Shown here one piece after another: positions 1-6,469 of a stretch of DNA of 17,445 bases (the first letter of the stretch is position 1; every line of letters begins with the position of its first letter). The notes under the pieces were generated by a model. The model ran no database searches and was not told the origin of the DNA. It saw only the letters and a program-made list of their open reading frames with translations. Origin of the DNA: Clostridia bacterium (lineage in GTDB: Bacteria > Bacillota_A > Clostridia > Oscillospirales > Acutalibacteraceae). The position numbers and the translations under genes were made by a program. The stretch is taken from contig JAFYOA010000249.1 in the NCBI GenBank assembly GCA_017547865.1, positions 1-17,445 of the forward strand, in the 5' to 3' direction.

Positions 1-145
1 CGATGATAAGGGCCGTCTCAACCTGAGTCGCCGCGACGCTCTCATCGAGCTGGATGGCATGGTGCCGGAAAACACCATTTCCGATGCTCCCCGTCGTCCC
101 CGCCGCGATGATCGTCCCCGTCGTGATCGCCGTGACCGCGACTAA
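1..145 (+). CDS. pnp: Polyribonucleotide nucleotidyltransferase (PNPase), C-terminal end only
   Basis: Only the last 47 codons are present, in the frame beginning at base 2 and ending with TAA at 143-145; the 5' part lies outside the window. The visible peptide begins DDKGRLNLSRRDAL, the typical end of the PNPase S1 RNA-binding domain, and continues into a short Arg/Asp-rich tail (RRPRRDDRPRRDRRDRD) as is usual for clostridial PNPase. PNPase is a phosphate-dependent 3'-to-5' exoribonuclease of RNA decay. The catalytic RNase PH domains and the KH domain cannot be checked here. A strong hairpin terminator follows within 10 bases, so this is the last gene of its transcript. A different S1-domain protein is possible, but the KGRLNLSRRDAL ending favours PNPase. 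Confidence 0.85.
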   Translation, partial: DDKGRLNLSRRDALIELDGMVPENTISDAPRRPRRDDRPRRDRRDRD

Positions 146-154
146 TTAAAAACC

Positions 155-190
155 AAAGCTCTGCAACGGTAAAACGCTGCAGAGCTTTTT
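155..190 (+). terminator. Intrinsic terminator of pnp
   Basis: Arms AAAGCTCTGCA (155-165) and TGCAGAGCTTT (178-188) form an 11-bp perfect stem with a 12-base loop, running straight into TTTTT at 186-190. It lies 10 bases after the pnp stop codon. Confidence 0.92.
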
Positions 191-196
191 GATTTT

Positions 197-247
197 GCGG
201 GCGCTGCCGAAAGGAAGTTGACAGTGGACAGTTGCGGTAGCGCCTGC
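197..247 (+). repeat. 13-bp imperfect inverted repeat beside repeat copy A
   Basis: GCGGGCGCTGCCG (197-209) pairs with CGGTAGCGCCTGC (235-247) as a 13-bp stem with two G-T wobbles (199-245 and 206-238) and a 25-base loop rich in GACAGT-like motifs. It begins 7 bases after the pnp terminator and ends 9 bases before repeat copy A, so it may be a further part of that element. No counterpart is visible beside copy B. Confidence 0.6.
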
Positions 248-255
248 AGTTCGCG

Positions 256-562
256 TAATGTAAAGGCTTTGTCAACTTTCTCGAAAGTTGCGGGGGTCCT
301 GGGGGCAGCGCCCCCGGGTCGCCCTCCGCAGAGGGCGGAAATCTTTTGCCTGAGAAGCGCTCCGCAAGGGGGGAATTGGCTGCAAAGCAGACAAGAGGGG
401 ACGCCCTGCAAGAGAGGGCGTCCCCTAAAAAAGCTGAAAACCAACAGGTTCTTGACCTCGGAACCACGCGCCGGGAGGGGTTCCGAACACGAACTGTAAA
501 TTTAAAAGCCTGTAGTTTAAAGAACGGTACGATGCGAGCATCGTATGCTACAGGGTGCCTTT
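256..562 (+). repeat. Structured dispersed repeat, copy A
   Basis: This non-coding stretch matches 15934-16180 in the same orientation. The first 77 bases match at 66 positions by my count, and 256-425 spans exactly 170 bases, as does its partner. It contains successive hairpins: 273-280/283-290; 298-306/310-318; 320-326/331-337; 380-383/387-390; a perfect 11-bp stem 397-407/415-425; and 528-535/538-545, the last nested inside CCTGTAG (509-515) and CTACAGG (548-554). The stretch 426-530 is the least similar to copy B and is longer. The copy lies between the converging terminators of pnp and prs, so neither gene should normally transcribe it. I see no open frame with a ribosome binding site, and nothing recognisable in 563-628. 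Confidence 0.85.
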
Positions 563-628
563 GAATAAAGCCCGTGCTGATTTAAGTGGGGGGCGGGATG
601 TATGGTTCGGGATACTTTTGCGGAACAT

Positions 629-661
629 AAAAAAGAGGACAGGCGGCTGCTTGTCCTCTTG
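629..661 (-). terminator. Intrinsic terminator of prs
   Basis: Arms AAGAGGACA (633-641) and TGTCCTCTT (652-660) form a 9-bp stem with a 10-base loop; on the - strand the stem is followed by a run of T (the A run at 629-634). It lies about 20 bases beyond the prs stop codon. Confidence 0.9.
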
Positions 662-680
662 TTATTTATAAGAAAATGGA

Positions 681-1835
681 TCAGGCGTTTTCGCCGGCAC
701 GCTTCTTGGCCAGCAGGGCTTCCACGCGGGCATGAGGATCGATCATGGTGGCGATGGAAACTTCGTGGTTCAGAGCGGAGATGTAGTAAGCGGCATACTT
801 GGCCACGTCGACCTGATGGAACCAGGGACGGTTCTTCAGTTCATCCGGGCAGTAGGTGAGGTTGGTGCCGAACACACCGTCGATCACACCTTCTTCGTAG
901 GCTTTGTCGAAGGAGGCCAGACCGTTGGTAAACAGGGCAAAGGTGGCAAAGCAGAAGAACTTGGTGGCGCCGCGTTCCTTCATTCTGCGGGCGGCATCCA
1001 GCATGGATTCGCCGGAGGAAATGATGTCATCGGCCACAAAGATGGTCTTGCCTTCCACAGAAGCGCCCAGGTATTCGTGAGCAACGATGGGGTTCTTGCC
1101 GTTCACCATGCGGGAGTAGTCACGACGCTTGTAGAACATACCCAGGTCCACGCCCATCACAGAGGCATAGAACATGTTGCGGTTCATGGCGCCTTCGTCG
1201 GGGCTGACGATCATGAAATGTTCGCGGTCGGTCTTCATATCCGGGAAATCCTTGAACATCTTCTTCAGCACCTGGTAGTAGGGCATCAGGTTGTCCAGAC
1301 CCATCAGCGGTACAGCGTTGGCCACGCGGGGGTCGTGGGCATCAAAGGTGAGAACATTTTCCACGCCCATGCTCTGCAGTTCCTGCAGTGCATATGCGCA
1401 GTCCAAAGATTCACGGTAGCTGCGGCGATGCTGACGGCCGCCGTACAGCATGGGCATCACCACGTTCACACGGTGGGCCTTGCCGCTGGCTGCCTGGATC
1501 AGACGCTTCAGATCCTGGTAGTGGTCATCGGGAGACATGCAGTTCTGATGGCCGAAATAATCGTAGGTGCAGCTGTAGTTGCCGGGATCCACAACGATGT
1601 ACAGGTCCATGCCGCGTACGGTGGACTTAATCAGACCTTTGGCATCGCCGGAGGAGAAACGGGGGCAGCTGGCTTCCACCAGGAAGGTGTCGCCGGGAAC
1701 TTCCATGCCGCTTTCCTTGGCCCAGTTCACCAGGTACTGATCGATCTCGGCACCCAGTTCTTTGGCGCCTTCCATGGCGATGATGCCAAGCTTGGCTACG
1801 GAATTTCCAGGAATAAATAAACTCTGAGATTTCAT
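681..1835 (-). CDS. prs: Ribose-phosphate pyrophosphokinase, long clostridial form
   Basis: This cytoplasmic enzyme makes PRPP from ribose 5-phosphate and ATP for purine, pyrimidine, histidine, tryptophan and NAD synthesis. The protein is 384 residues, longer than the roughly 315 of the common Prs, but this longer form is familiar in Clostridia. Visible motifs are MPMLYGGRQHRR (128-138, the ATP-site region), DAHDP (165-169), VSPDEGAMNR (210-219), FYKRRD (234-239) and the PRPP loop VADDIISSGESM (267-278), which differs from the usual DDIIDTAGT. I chose the ATG at 1833-1835 because AAGGAG lies just upstream on the - strand; an ATG six codons earlier would overlap that ribosome binding site. It is a single-gene unit with its own -10 at 1914-1919 and terminator at 629-661. 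Confidence 0.93.
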   Translation of the reverse strand: MKSQSLFIPGNSVAKLGIIAMEGAKELGAEIDQYLVNWAKESGMEVPGDTFLVEASCPRFSSGDAKGLIKSTVRGMDLYIVVDPGNYSCTYDYFGHQNCMSPDDHYQDLKRLIQAASGKAHRVNVVMPMLYGGRQHRRSYRESLDCAYALQELQSMGVENVLTFDAHDPRVANAVPLMGLDNLMPYYQVLKKMFKDFPDMKTDREHFMIVSPDEGAMNRNMFYASVMGVDLGMFYKRRDYSRMVNGKNPIVAHEYLGASVEGKTIFVADDIISSGESMLDAARRMKERGATKFFCFATFALFTNGLASFDKAYEEGVIDGVFGTNLTYCPDELKNRPWFHQVDVAKYAAYYISALNHEVSIATMIDPHARVEALLAKKRAGENA

Positions 1836-1913
1836 GTTATTGCTCCTTACCATTCACTTTTTCTCTTTCCATTTCATGCCAAAGGCTTACACCATCCCTT
1901 GGCGCACAGCATT

Positions 1914-1919
1914 ATTATA
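1914..1919 (-). promoter_or_regulatory. Candidate -10 box of the prs promoter
   Basis: On the - strand this reads TATAAT, about 79 bases before the prs start codon. No good -35 hexamer sits at 16-18 bases upstream (closest is TAGCAT), so the assignment rests on the perfect -10 and the AT-rich setting in an otherwise GC-rich region. Confidence 0.5.
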
Positions 1920-2031
1920 TCATATTTCCCGGTGAAATGCTACATAGTAAAACTGACGGATTTCTTGCGACATTTCAGTAAAAACAAGGCGGGTTTGTCG
2001 AAGCTGCTGATATCTGTATGTACAAGTTGTG

Positions 2032-2060
2032 TTGCATTGGCTGTGAATTTGTGGTACACT
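2032..2060 (+). promoter_or_regulatory. Sigma-70-type promoter for the DUF3783/GDSL pair
   Basis: TTGCAT (2032-2037), a 17-base spacer and TACACT (2055-2060) lie 29 bases before the ATG of the DUF3783 gene. The GGAGG at about 2076-2080 then serves as ribosome binding site. Confidence 0.65.
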
Positions 2061-2089
2061 GAAAAAAATCAGACCGGAGGTTTGCGTTT

Positions 2090-2461
2090 ATGAAAGCAAT
2101 GAAACCGCGCCCCCTGGCGCTTTTGTATGCCACTGCAGAAGAAAACGCGGCCCTGTATACGGCCGCTTTGGAAGAATTGATGCGTGTGCGGCGGCTGACC
2201 GCACGGGATATGAACCAGACACTCTCTGCCCTGGCGGCAGGAAAAGACGGAACCGATGAGGGGGAAGCCCCCGCCGAAGCTTTTTTGGTGCTGAGCGGCT
2301 GTGATTCCGCTTTTCTGAACAAGGTGCTGCAGGCGCTGCGTGCACCGGGTGTGCCGCCCCTGCCGCTGAAAGCCACCCTGACCCCGCACAACGTGAACTG
2401 GACCGCCCGGCAGCTGTATGAAGAGATTTGCCGTGAGCGGGAAGAAATGACCAAACGATGA
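2090..2461 (+). CDS. DUF3783 domain-containing protein
   Basis: This is a 123-residue protein of unknown function. Its C-terminal half has the pattern I associate with DUF3783: a hydrophobic strand FLVLSG (about 65-70), then LRAPGVPPLPLKATLTP with HNVNWT (about 83-105), then a charged helix LYEEICREREE. The N-terminal half resembles a small alpha/beta domain; there is no signal peptide or membrane segment. The ATG at 2090 follows GGAGG with a 9-base spacing. It is 16 bases upstream of the SGNH hydrolase gene and probably cotranscribed with it from the promoter at 2032-2060. The family is found widely in Clostridia without a known role. Confidence 0.8.
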   Translation: MKAMKPRPLALLYATAEENAALYTAALEELMRVRRLTARDMNQTLSALAAGKDGTDEGEAPAEAFLVLSGCDSAFLNKVLQALRAPGVPPLPLKATLTPHNVNWTARQLYEEICREREEMTKR

Positions 2462-2477
2462 GAAGGAGGAAACTGCT

Positions 2478-3134
2478 ATGCTGAAGTTTGAAAACGGCGA
2501 CCGAATTTTATTTATGGGTGATTCCGTGACCGATGCCGGCCGCAAGCGCCCCGTAGGGGAAGGCCTGTGGGATGGCGTGGGCAACGGCTTTGTGCGCAGT
2601 GTGGATACCCTGCTGAATGTGTGTTATCCGGAGAAGCTTTTCCATGTGGTGAATATGGGCATTTCCGGCAACACCACGGTGGATTTGCTGGCCCGCTGGC
2701 AGAGCGATGTGCTGGACCTGCACCCGGATTGGGTGGTGCTGTGCATCGGCTTCAACGATGTGTGGCGCTGGTTCGATGAACCCTCTCTGCCCGGCCATGT
2801 AACGGAAGACCAGTACCGCGCCAACCTGGAAAAAATGGTACAGGATACTCTTCCCCAGGTGAAGGGCATGGTGCTGATGACACCTTACTACATTGAAACC
2901 AACACAGCCGATGCCATGCGCGCCAAAATGGATGTGTACGGCGGCATTATGAAGGAAGTAGCCGCCAAATTCGGCTTGCCCTGTGTGGACCTGCAGAAGG
3001 ACTTCTGCGATTATCTGCAGTACCGCCATTCCTCTTATGTGATGTGGGACCGCGTACACCCCGGCTGGGTGGGCAGCATGCTCATTGCCAAAGCGTTCCT
3101 GAAAGAAATGGGCTTTGACCGCCCGCTGATCTGA
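2478..3134 (+). CDS. SGNH/GDSL-family esterase
   Basis: This is a 218-residue serine hydrolase of the SGNH superfamily. The conserved blocks are present: block I GDSVTD with nucleophile Ser16, block II NMGISGNT with Gly64, block III IGFNDVWR with Asn93, and block V WDRVHPG with Asp191 and His194. There is no signal peptide, so the enzyme should be cytoplasmic. The ATG follows AGAAGGAGG closely. SGNH enzymes of this size include rhamnogalacturonan and other carbohydrate acetylesterases as well as lysophospholipases; with a galacturonate operon about 10 kb away an acetylesterase acting on imported oligosaccharides is plausible, but the sequence does not show the substrate. It is second of a two-gene unit closed by the terminator at 3146-3181. 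Confidence 0.88.
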   Translation: MLKFENGDRILFMGDSVTDAGRKRPVGEGLWDGVGNGFVRSVDTLLNVCYPEKLFHVVNMGISGNTTVDLLARWQSDVLDLHPDWVVLCIGFNDVWRWFDEPSLPGHVTEDQYRANLEKMVQDTLPQVKGMVLMTPYYIETNTADAMRAKMDVYGGIMKEVAAKFGLPCVDLQKDFCDYLQYRHSSYVMWDRVHPGWVGSMLIAKAFLKEMGFDRPLI

Positions 3135-3145
3135 ACGAACAAGAT

Positions 3146-3181
3146 GCCCGCTGCTCCGGTTGGAAACAGCGGGTACTTTTT
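3146..3181 (+). terminator. Intrinsic terminator after the SGNH esterase gene
   Basis: Arms GCCCGCTG (3146-3153) and CAGCGGGT (3167-3174) form an 8-bp stem, the outermost pair being G-T, with a 13-base loop followed by ACTTTTT. Its T run touches the stop codon of the convergent metallopeptidase gene; on the - strand it lacks a good T run. Confidence 0.85.
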
Positions 3182-3716
3182 ATGGATTTATATTCTGCGG
3201 CGGGCGGCGCAGCAAGGCTTCCCGCTGTTTGTAATCCGGCAAATACCGGGCGACCAAAGCATAAAAACCGGCCTGGTGGTTTTTGTGTACAATGTGGGCC
3301 AGCTCGTGCACCACGACGTAATCGACAGCTTCCGGCGGGTAGAGCAGCAGGCGCCAGGAAAAGCACAGGCTGTTTTTGGCGCTGCAGCTGCCAAAGCGTT
3401 TGGCGGCGCCGGTAATTTTCACCCCGGTGGGGGAAAGGTCCATCACCGCTGCCCAATGAGCCACCCGACGGGGCATTTCTTCTTTCGCCCGGGCGATCAG
3501 TTCCTTCTGCCGCTGTAGGGTGATTTCTTCCATAACGGCGGCTTTTTCCAGCACGGCGGGCAGGTGCCTTTCAATCCATCCGGCGTGCTTTTCCACAAAG
3601 GCACGAATGGCGGCTTCCGGCATACGCAGGGGCGCCCGAACGAGGATCTCCCCCGTGGGGGTGATCTCCAATGAGATTGTACGCCGCCGGGAACGGCGAA
3701 GGGTGTAGGGGTGCAT
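3180..3716 (-). CDS. YgjP-like M48-type zinc metallopeptidase (DUF45)
   Basis: This is a 178-residue protein with the layout of the YgjP/DUF45 family: an N-terminal strand-rich part (about 1-60), the motif FGSCSAKNSLCFSWRLLLYP (108-127) and the metal site VVHELAH (135-141), where His137 and His141 with Glu138 form HExxH; His147 in HKNH is the likely third ligand. The family is thought to consist of soluble zinc proteases; no substrate is known here. I chose the ATG at 3714-3716 because AAAGGAG precedes it by 8 bases; the open frame continues further upstream but runs through the promoter region and lacks family similarity. It is convergent with the SGNH gene and divergent from the FAD oxidoreductase operon. 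Confidence 0.87.
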   Translation of the reverse strand: MHPYTLRRSRRRTISLEITPTGEILVRAPLRMPEAAIRAFVEKHAGWIERHLPAVLEKAAVMEEITLQRQKELIARAKEEMPRRVAHWAAVMDLSPTGVKITGAAKRFGSCSAKNSLCFSWRLLLYPPEAVDYVVVHELAHIVHKNHQAGFYALVARYLPDYKQREALLRRPPQNINP

Positions 3717-3737
3717 CGGCTCATCTCCTTTGGTATT

Positions 3738-3767
3738 ATTGTAGCATACCGGGGGCCGCAGTGCCAG
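3738..3767 (-). promoter_or_regulatory. Candidate promoter of the YgjP-like gene
   Basis: On the - strand CTGGCA (3762-3767), an 18-base spacer and TACAAT (3738-3743) with an upstream TGC, making an extended -10. The leader would be only about 15 bases, placing the ribosome binding site at the very 5' end, so this is tentative. Confidence 0.4.
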
Positions 3768-3815
3768 CTGTACCGGCTTGTTTTGTGAAAAAACGCCGGA
3801 AATTACCCGGGTGGA

Positions 3816-3845
3816 TTGACAATGCGGGGGCAATCGTCGTACAAT
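3816..3845 (+). promoter_or_regulatory. Sigma-70-type promoter of the FAD oxidoreductase to trkH run
   Basis: Consensus TTGACA (3816-3821), an 18-base spacer and TACAAT (3840-3845) lie 37 bases before the ATG at 3883. This is the best-scoring promoter by eye in the window and could drive all five genes to the terminator at 10071-10114. Confidence 0.75.
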
Positions 3846-3882
3846 ATACTTGTATAACTTTGCGCAAAAGGAAGGCTGCGGC

Positions 3883-5244
3883 ATGGAGTCCATCGTATAT
3901 AACCGCACGATCCCTGTTCGATACACCGTAGATGTTTTCGTTGGCGGCGGCGGGCCGGCAGGAACGGCTGCTGCCATTGCGGCCGGCCGCGGGGGCTGTT
4001 CTGTTTTTCTGGCAGAAAGCACCGGCTGCCTGGGTGGTATGGGCACAGCGGGCATGGTGCCCCTGTATATGCCCCATACCGATGGTGAGCGGGACCTATG
4101 CGGCGGCATCGGGCAGGAGATCATGGAAACCATGCGTGCCCGGGGCGGCGGAAAATACTACAACGGCAATTCCATAGACCGCGAATTGCTGAAGCGTGTG
4201 AGCGACGAGCTGGTGCTGGATGCCGGCGTAACGGTGCGCTTTATGACCAGTATTGTGGATGTGCGCGTGGAAGACGGGCGCATCGATGCGGTGATTTTGT
4301 GGGGCAAAGGCGGTTTTTATGCCGTGCGCGCCGGGGTGTATATCGATTGCACCGGCGATGGCGACCTGTGTGCCCTGGCCGGTGTGCCTTTCAAAAAAGG
4401 CGATGATACCGGTGCCATGATGGCGGGTACGCTGTGCTCTTTGTGGGATAATATCCGGTGGGATGACCGGGACAAAACACCCCAGGAGGTGTACCAACCG
4501 CCGGAAATGCTGTGGCAGGGAGAAGCCATTCCCCAGGCCGTGCAGGACGGTGTGCTTTCGGTGGATGACCGGCATTTGCCCGGCGTGTGGCGTACCGGTG
4601 AACACACGGGCGGCGGCAATGTGGGCCATGCCTTTGGTGTGGACAACACCGATGAAACCACCGTGACCGAGGCGCTGATCGCCCAGCGGAAGCTGCTGGC
4701 GGAATACGAAGCCTATTATCGGCGCTATGTGCCCGGGTTTGAAGATGCCCGGCTGCGTGCTACCGCCGATGTGATGGGTATTCGGGAAAGCCGGCGTATC
4801 CTTTGCGATTATACTTTGAACGTGCAGGATTTTCGCCGCCGTGCGGTGTTTACGGATGAGATCGGCCGGTACAATTACCCGGTGGATATGCATGCCGCCA
4901 CCGCCGAAATGGGCGACCACGAAGCGTTTGAAGCGGATTTTTACAATCTTCGTTACGGCAAGGGCGAAAGCTATGGCCTGCCGTACCGCATGCTGCTGCC
5001 CCAGGGGCTTGCCAATGCCCTGGTGGCCGGTAAGTGCGCCGGTACAGACAAAAGCATGCAGGCGTCTGTACGTGTAATGGCCTGCTGCTACATTATGGGC
5101 GAGGCCGCGGGAACAGCGGCGGCCCTGGCAGTGAAACTGCAAAACAGCCCGCGGGCGGTGCCTGTGGAACAATTACAGAAAAAACTGTGGGAAAACGGCG
5201 CATATCTGCCGAATTTCCACCCGGAAAATACGGAGACCCGGTAA
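3883..5244 (+). CDS. FAD-dependent oxidoreductase (FAD_oxidored family)
   Basis: This 453-residue flavoprotein has an N-terminal Rossmann fold VDVFVGGGGPAG (16-27) with Glu45 at the end of the second strand (VFLAES) as the likely ribose-binding acid, followed by GCLGGMGTAG (48-57), a signature of this family. A middle IDCTGDGDLCALAG stretch, then ADVMGIRESRRI, and near the C-terminus ALVAGKCAGTDKSMQASVRV followed by GEAAGTAAALAV complete the FAD site. The family is related to fumarate-reductase-like and GidA-like flavoproteins; its substrates are mostly unknown. No signal peptide is seen. I chose the ATG at 3883 because AAGGAAGG precedes it; an upstream TTG at 3850 would start at the transcription start. 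The lipoprotein gene follows after 17 bases, indicating an operon. Confidence 0.87.
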   Translation: MESIVYNRTIPVRYTVDVFVGGGGPAGTAAAIAAGRGGCSVFLAESTGCLGGMGTAGMVPLYMPHTDGERDLCGGIGQEIMETMRARGGGKYYNGNSIDRELLKRVSDELVLDAGVTVRFMTSIVDVRVEDGRIDAVILWGKGGFYAVRAGVYIDCTGDGDLCALAGVPFKKGDDTGAMMAGTLCSLWDNIRWDDRDKTPQEVYQPPEMLWQGEAIPQAVQDGVLSVDDRHLPGVWRTGEHTGGGNVGHAFGVDNTDETTVTEALIAQRKLLAEYEAYYRRYVPGFEDARLRATADVMGIRESRRILCDYTLNVQDFRRRAVFTDEIGRYNYPVDMHAATAEMGDHEAFEADFYNLRYGKGESYGLPYRMLLPQGLANALVAGKCAGTDKSMQASVRVMACCYIMGEAAGTAAALAVKLQNSPRAVPVEQLQKKLWENGAYLPNFHPENTETR

Positions 5245-5261
5245 AGAAAGGATCGTTATTT

Positions 5262-6431
5262 ATGAAAAATCGGAAACGTTGGCTGGCTGCTTGTCTGGCC
5301 GTGCTGATGCTTCTTACCCTGCTGACCGGCTGCAAACAGCCGCCGGTGAACGTGGAAAGCGGCGCAGCAGAACAGGATTACCCTGTGGAATTGCTGGGGA
5401 TTGAAATTTCTTCCCGCCCGGAAAAAGTGGTGGTGCTGTCTGCTTCTTTGGCAGACGTGGCCCTGGCCCTGGGGTACGAAACCCAGGTGGTGGGTGTGAC
5501 CGCTGAGTGCACCCAGCCCTATTACGCCGAAACTCCCAAGGTGGATACGAATGCTCTGGAAAGCCTGACTGCCCTGGAACCCGATGTGGTGCTGGCAGAG
5601 GCCGATACCCCGGAAGCGACCCGTACCTTGCTGCAGGAAAACGGCCTGAAGGTGGCTTACGTGGCCGCCCCCACAGACCGTGCGGATTTTGAAAGAATGT
5701 ACAGCGAAGTGGGCACCGTATTTGCGGGTGCCTCCACCGGTTATACCCATGGTTCCAAAGTGGCGCTGGATATTTGCCAGACGCTGGATGATATTGAGCG
5801 TATTATTCCCGATACCAACGGTGTGGTGACCACCGCGGCAATCCTCTTTGACCTGGAAGGCCACGGCGTTGTGGGCGGCATGTTCCTGGATTCTGTGATG
5901 GATTCCGCCGGCCTGGATAACGTGTTTGCCGGCCAGCGGGAGAAGTACGACCCCGCTATGCTGCGGGCGCTGAACCCCGACTTTATTTTCTGCACCCAGA
6001 ATGTAGCCGACCAGCTGAAGAACTCTTATGCCGGGCTGAATGCAGTGGTCAACGGGCACGTTGTGGTGATTGCGGAGGCTGAGTGCACCCGTATGGGCCG
6101 CACAGTGATTGCTTTGGCCACCACCATGGCCGGCAGCGCTTACCCCGAATTGCTGGAGTACCACAGCCAGGATCCCACCACCTCGGTCGGCCAGGTTTCT
6201 TACGAGCCCCTGGAGCCCGGTGAGGAGAACGACGAAGTGTATATGATGCAGAGAAAGCTCTATTCTCTGGGCTATCTCACCGTTTCCACCTACGATGGTT
6301 ATTACGGTGCCGCAACCCAGGAAGCCGTGAAGGGTTTCCAGGAAAACAACGGCCTGGAAGTGACCGGCCTGGCGGATGAAGAAACCCTGCGCGTGCTGTA
6401 CAGCAGCGCCGCCAAGGGGATTAAAGATTGA
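5262..6431 (+). CDS. Lipoprotein: BtuF-like binding domain fused to peptidoglycan-binding domain
   Basis: This is a 389-residue secreted lipoprotein. Residues 1-24 are a lipoprotein signal (KNRKR, a hydrophobic core and LLTGC with Cys24 as the lipid-bearing residue). Residues about 50-300 resemble class III periplasmic-binding proteins of the BtuF/FhuD type: RPEKVVVLSASLADVALALG, then VVGVTAE and LTALEPDVVLAE. Residues about 326-381 are a PG_binding_1 repeat: MQRKLYSLGYL, DGYYGAATQEAVKGFQ, NGLEVTGLADEETLRVL. Binding domains of this kind normally deliver metal chelates, heme or corrinoids to an ABC importer, but no permease or ATPase gene is adjacent. The ATG at 5262 follows AAAGGA. The fusion would let it hold to both membrane and wall; its ligand is unknown. 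Confidence 0.82.
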   Translation: MKNRKRWLAACLAVLMLLTLLTGCKQPPVNVESGAAEQDYPVELLGIEISSRPEKVVVLSASLADVALALGYETQVVGVTAECTQPYYAETPKVDTNALESLTALEPDVVLAEADTPEATRTLLQENGLKVAYVAAPTDRADFERMYSEVGTVFAGASTGYTHGSKVALDICQTLDDIERIIPDTNGVVTTAAILFDLEGHGVVGGMFLDSVMDSAGLDNVFAGQREKYDPAMLRALNPDFIFCTQNVADQLKNSYAGLNAVVNGHVVVIAEAECTRMGRTVIALATTMAGSAYPELLEYHSQDPTTSVGQVSYEPLEPGEENDEVYMMQRKLYSLGYLTVSTYDGYYGAATQEAVKGFQENNGLEVTGLADEETLRVLYSSAAKGIKD

Positions 6432-6443
6432 TAAAACCATGCG

Positions 6444-6469
6444 AATGGTCTCCTTGTGGGGGCCATTTT
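6444..6469 (+). terminator. Hairpin between lipoprotein and unknown gene, possible weak terminator or attenuator
   Basis: AATGGTCTCC (6444-6453) pairs with GGGGGCCATT (6458-6467) as a 10-bp stem with two G-T pairs and a TTGT loop, followed by only TT then GCGC. It sits in the 64-base gap after the lipoprotein stop; the short T tract suggests partial termination or mRNA processing rather than a strong stop. Confidence 0.5.

Noticed and set aside
218..223. TTGACA as a -35 box for a repeat transcript
   Set aside because: No -10-like hexamer lies 16-18 bases downstream (CGCCTG is found).
397..431. 11-bp stem of copy A as an intrinsic terminator
   Set aside because: On the + strand it is followed by TAAAAAA, not a T run, and on the - strand no T run follows.
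142..444. 100-residue - strand open frame (and a 141-residue one at 42-467) over repeat copy A
   Set aside because: They cross the pnp terminator or coding end, lack a ribosome binding site, and the peptide is not conserved against copy B where the DNA is.
256..562. CRISPR array or tandem repeat
   Set aside because: The internal hairpins differ from each other and there is no regular repeat-spacer pattern; only the two distant copies match.
732..1820. Long + strand open frame opposite prs
   Set aside because: His/Gly/Val-rich antisense shadow of a GC-rich gene; prs on the other strand is unmistakable.
1899..2093. 64-residue + strand open frame upstream of the DUF3783 gene
   Set aside because: It runs through the promoter and ribosome binding site of the next gene and has no ribosome binding site itself.
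3850..3882. TTG start for the FAD oxidoreductase
   Set aside because: It lies about 5 bases after the -10 box, so it could hardly be within a translatable leader; the ATG at 3883 has AAGGAAGG upstream.
3717..4133. 139-residue N-terminal extension of the YgjP-like peptidase
   Set aside because: It would cover two promoters and part of the FAD oxidoreductase gene; the ATG at 3716 has a good ribosome binding site and family-like start.
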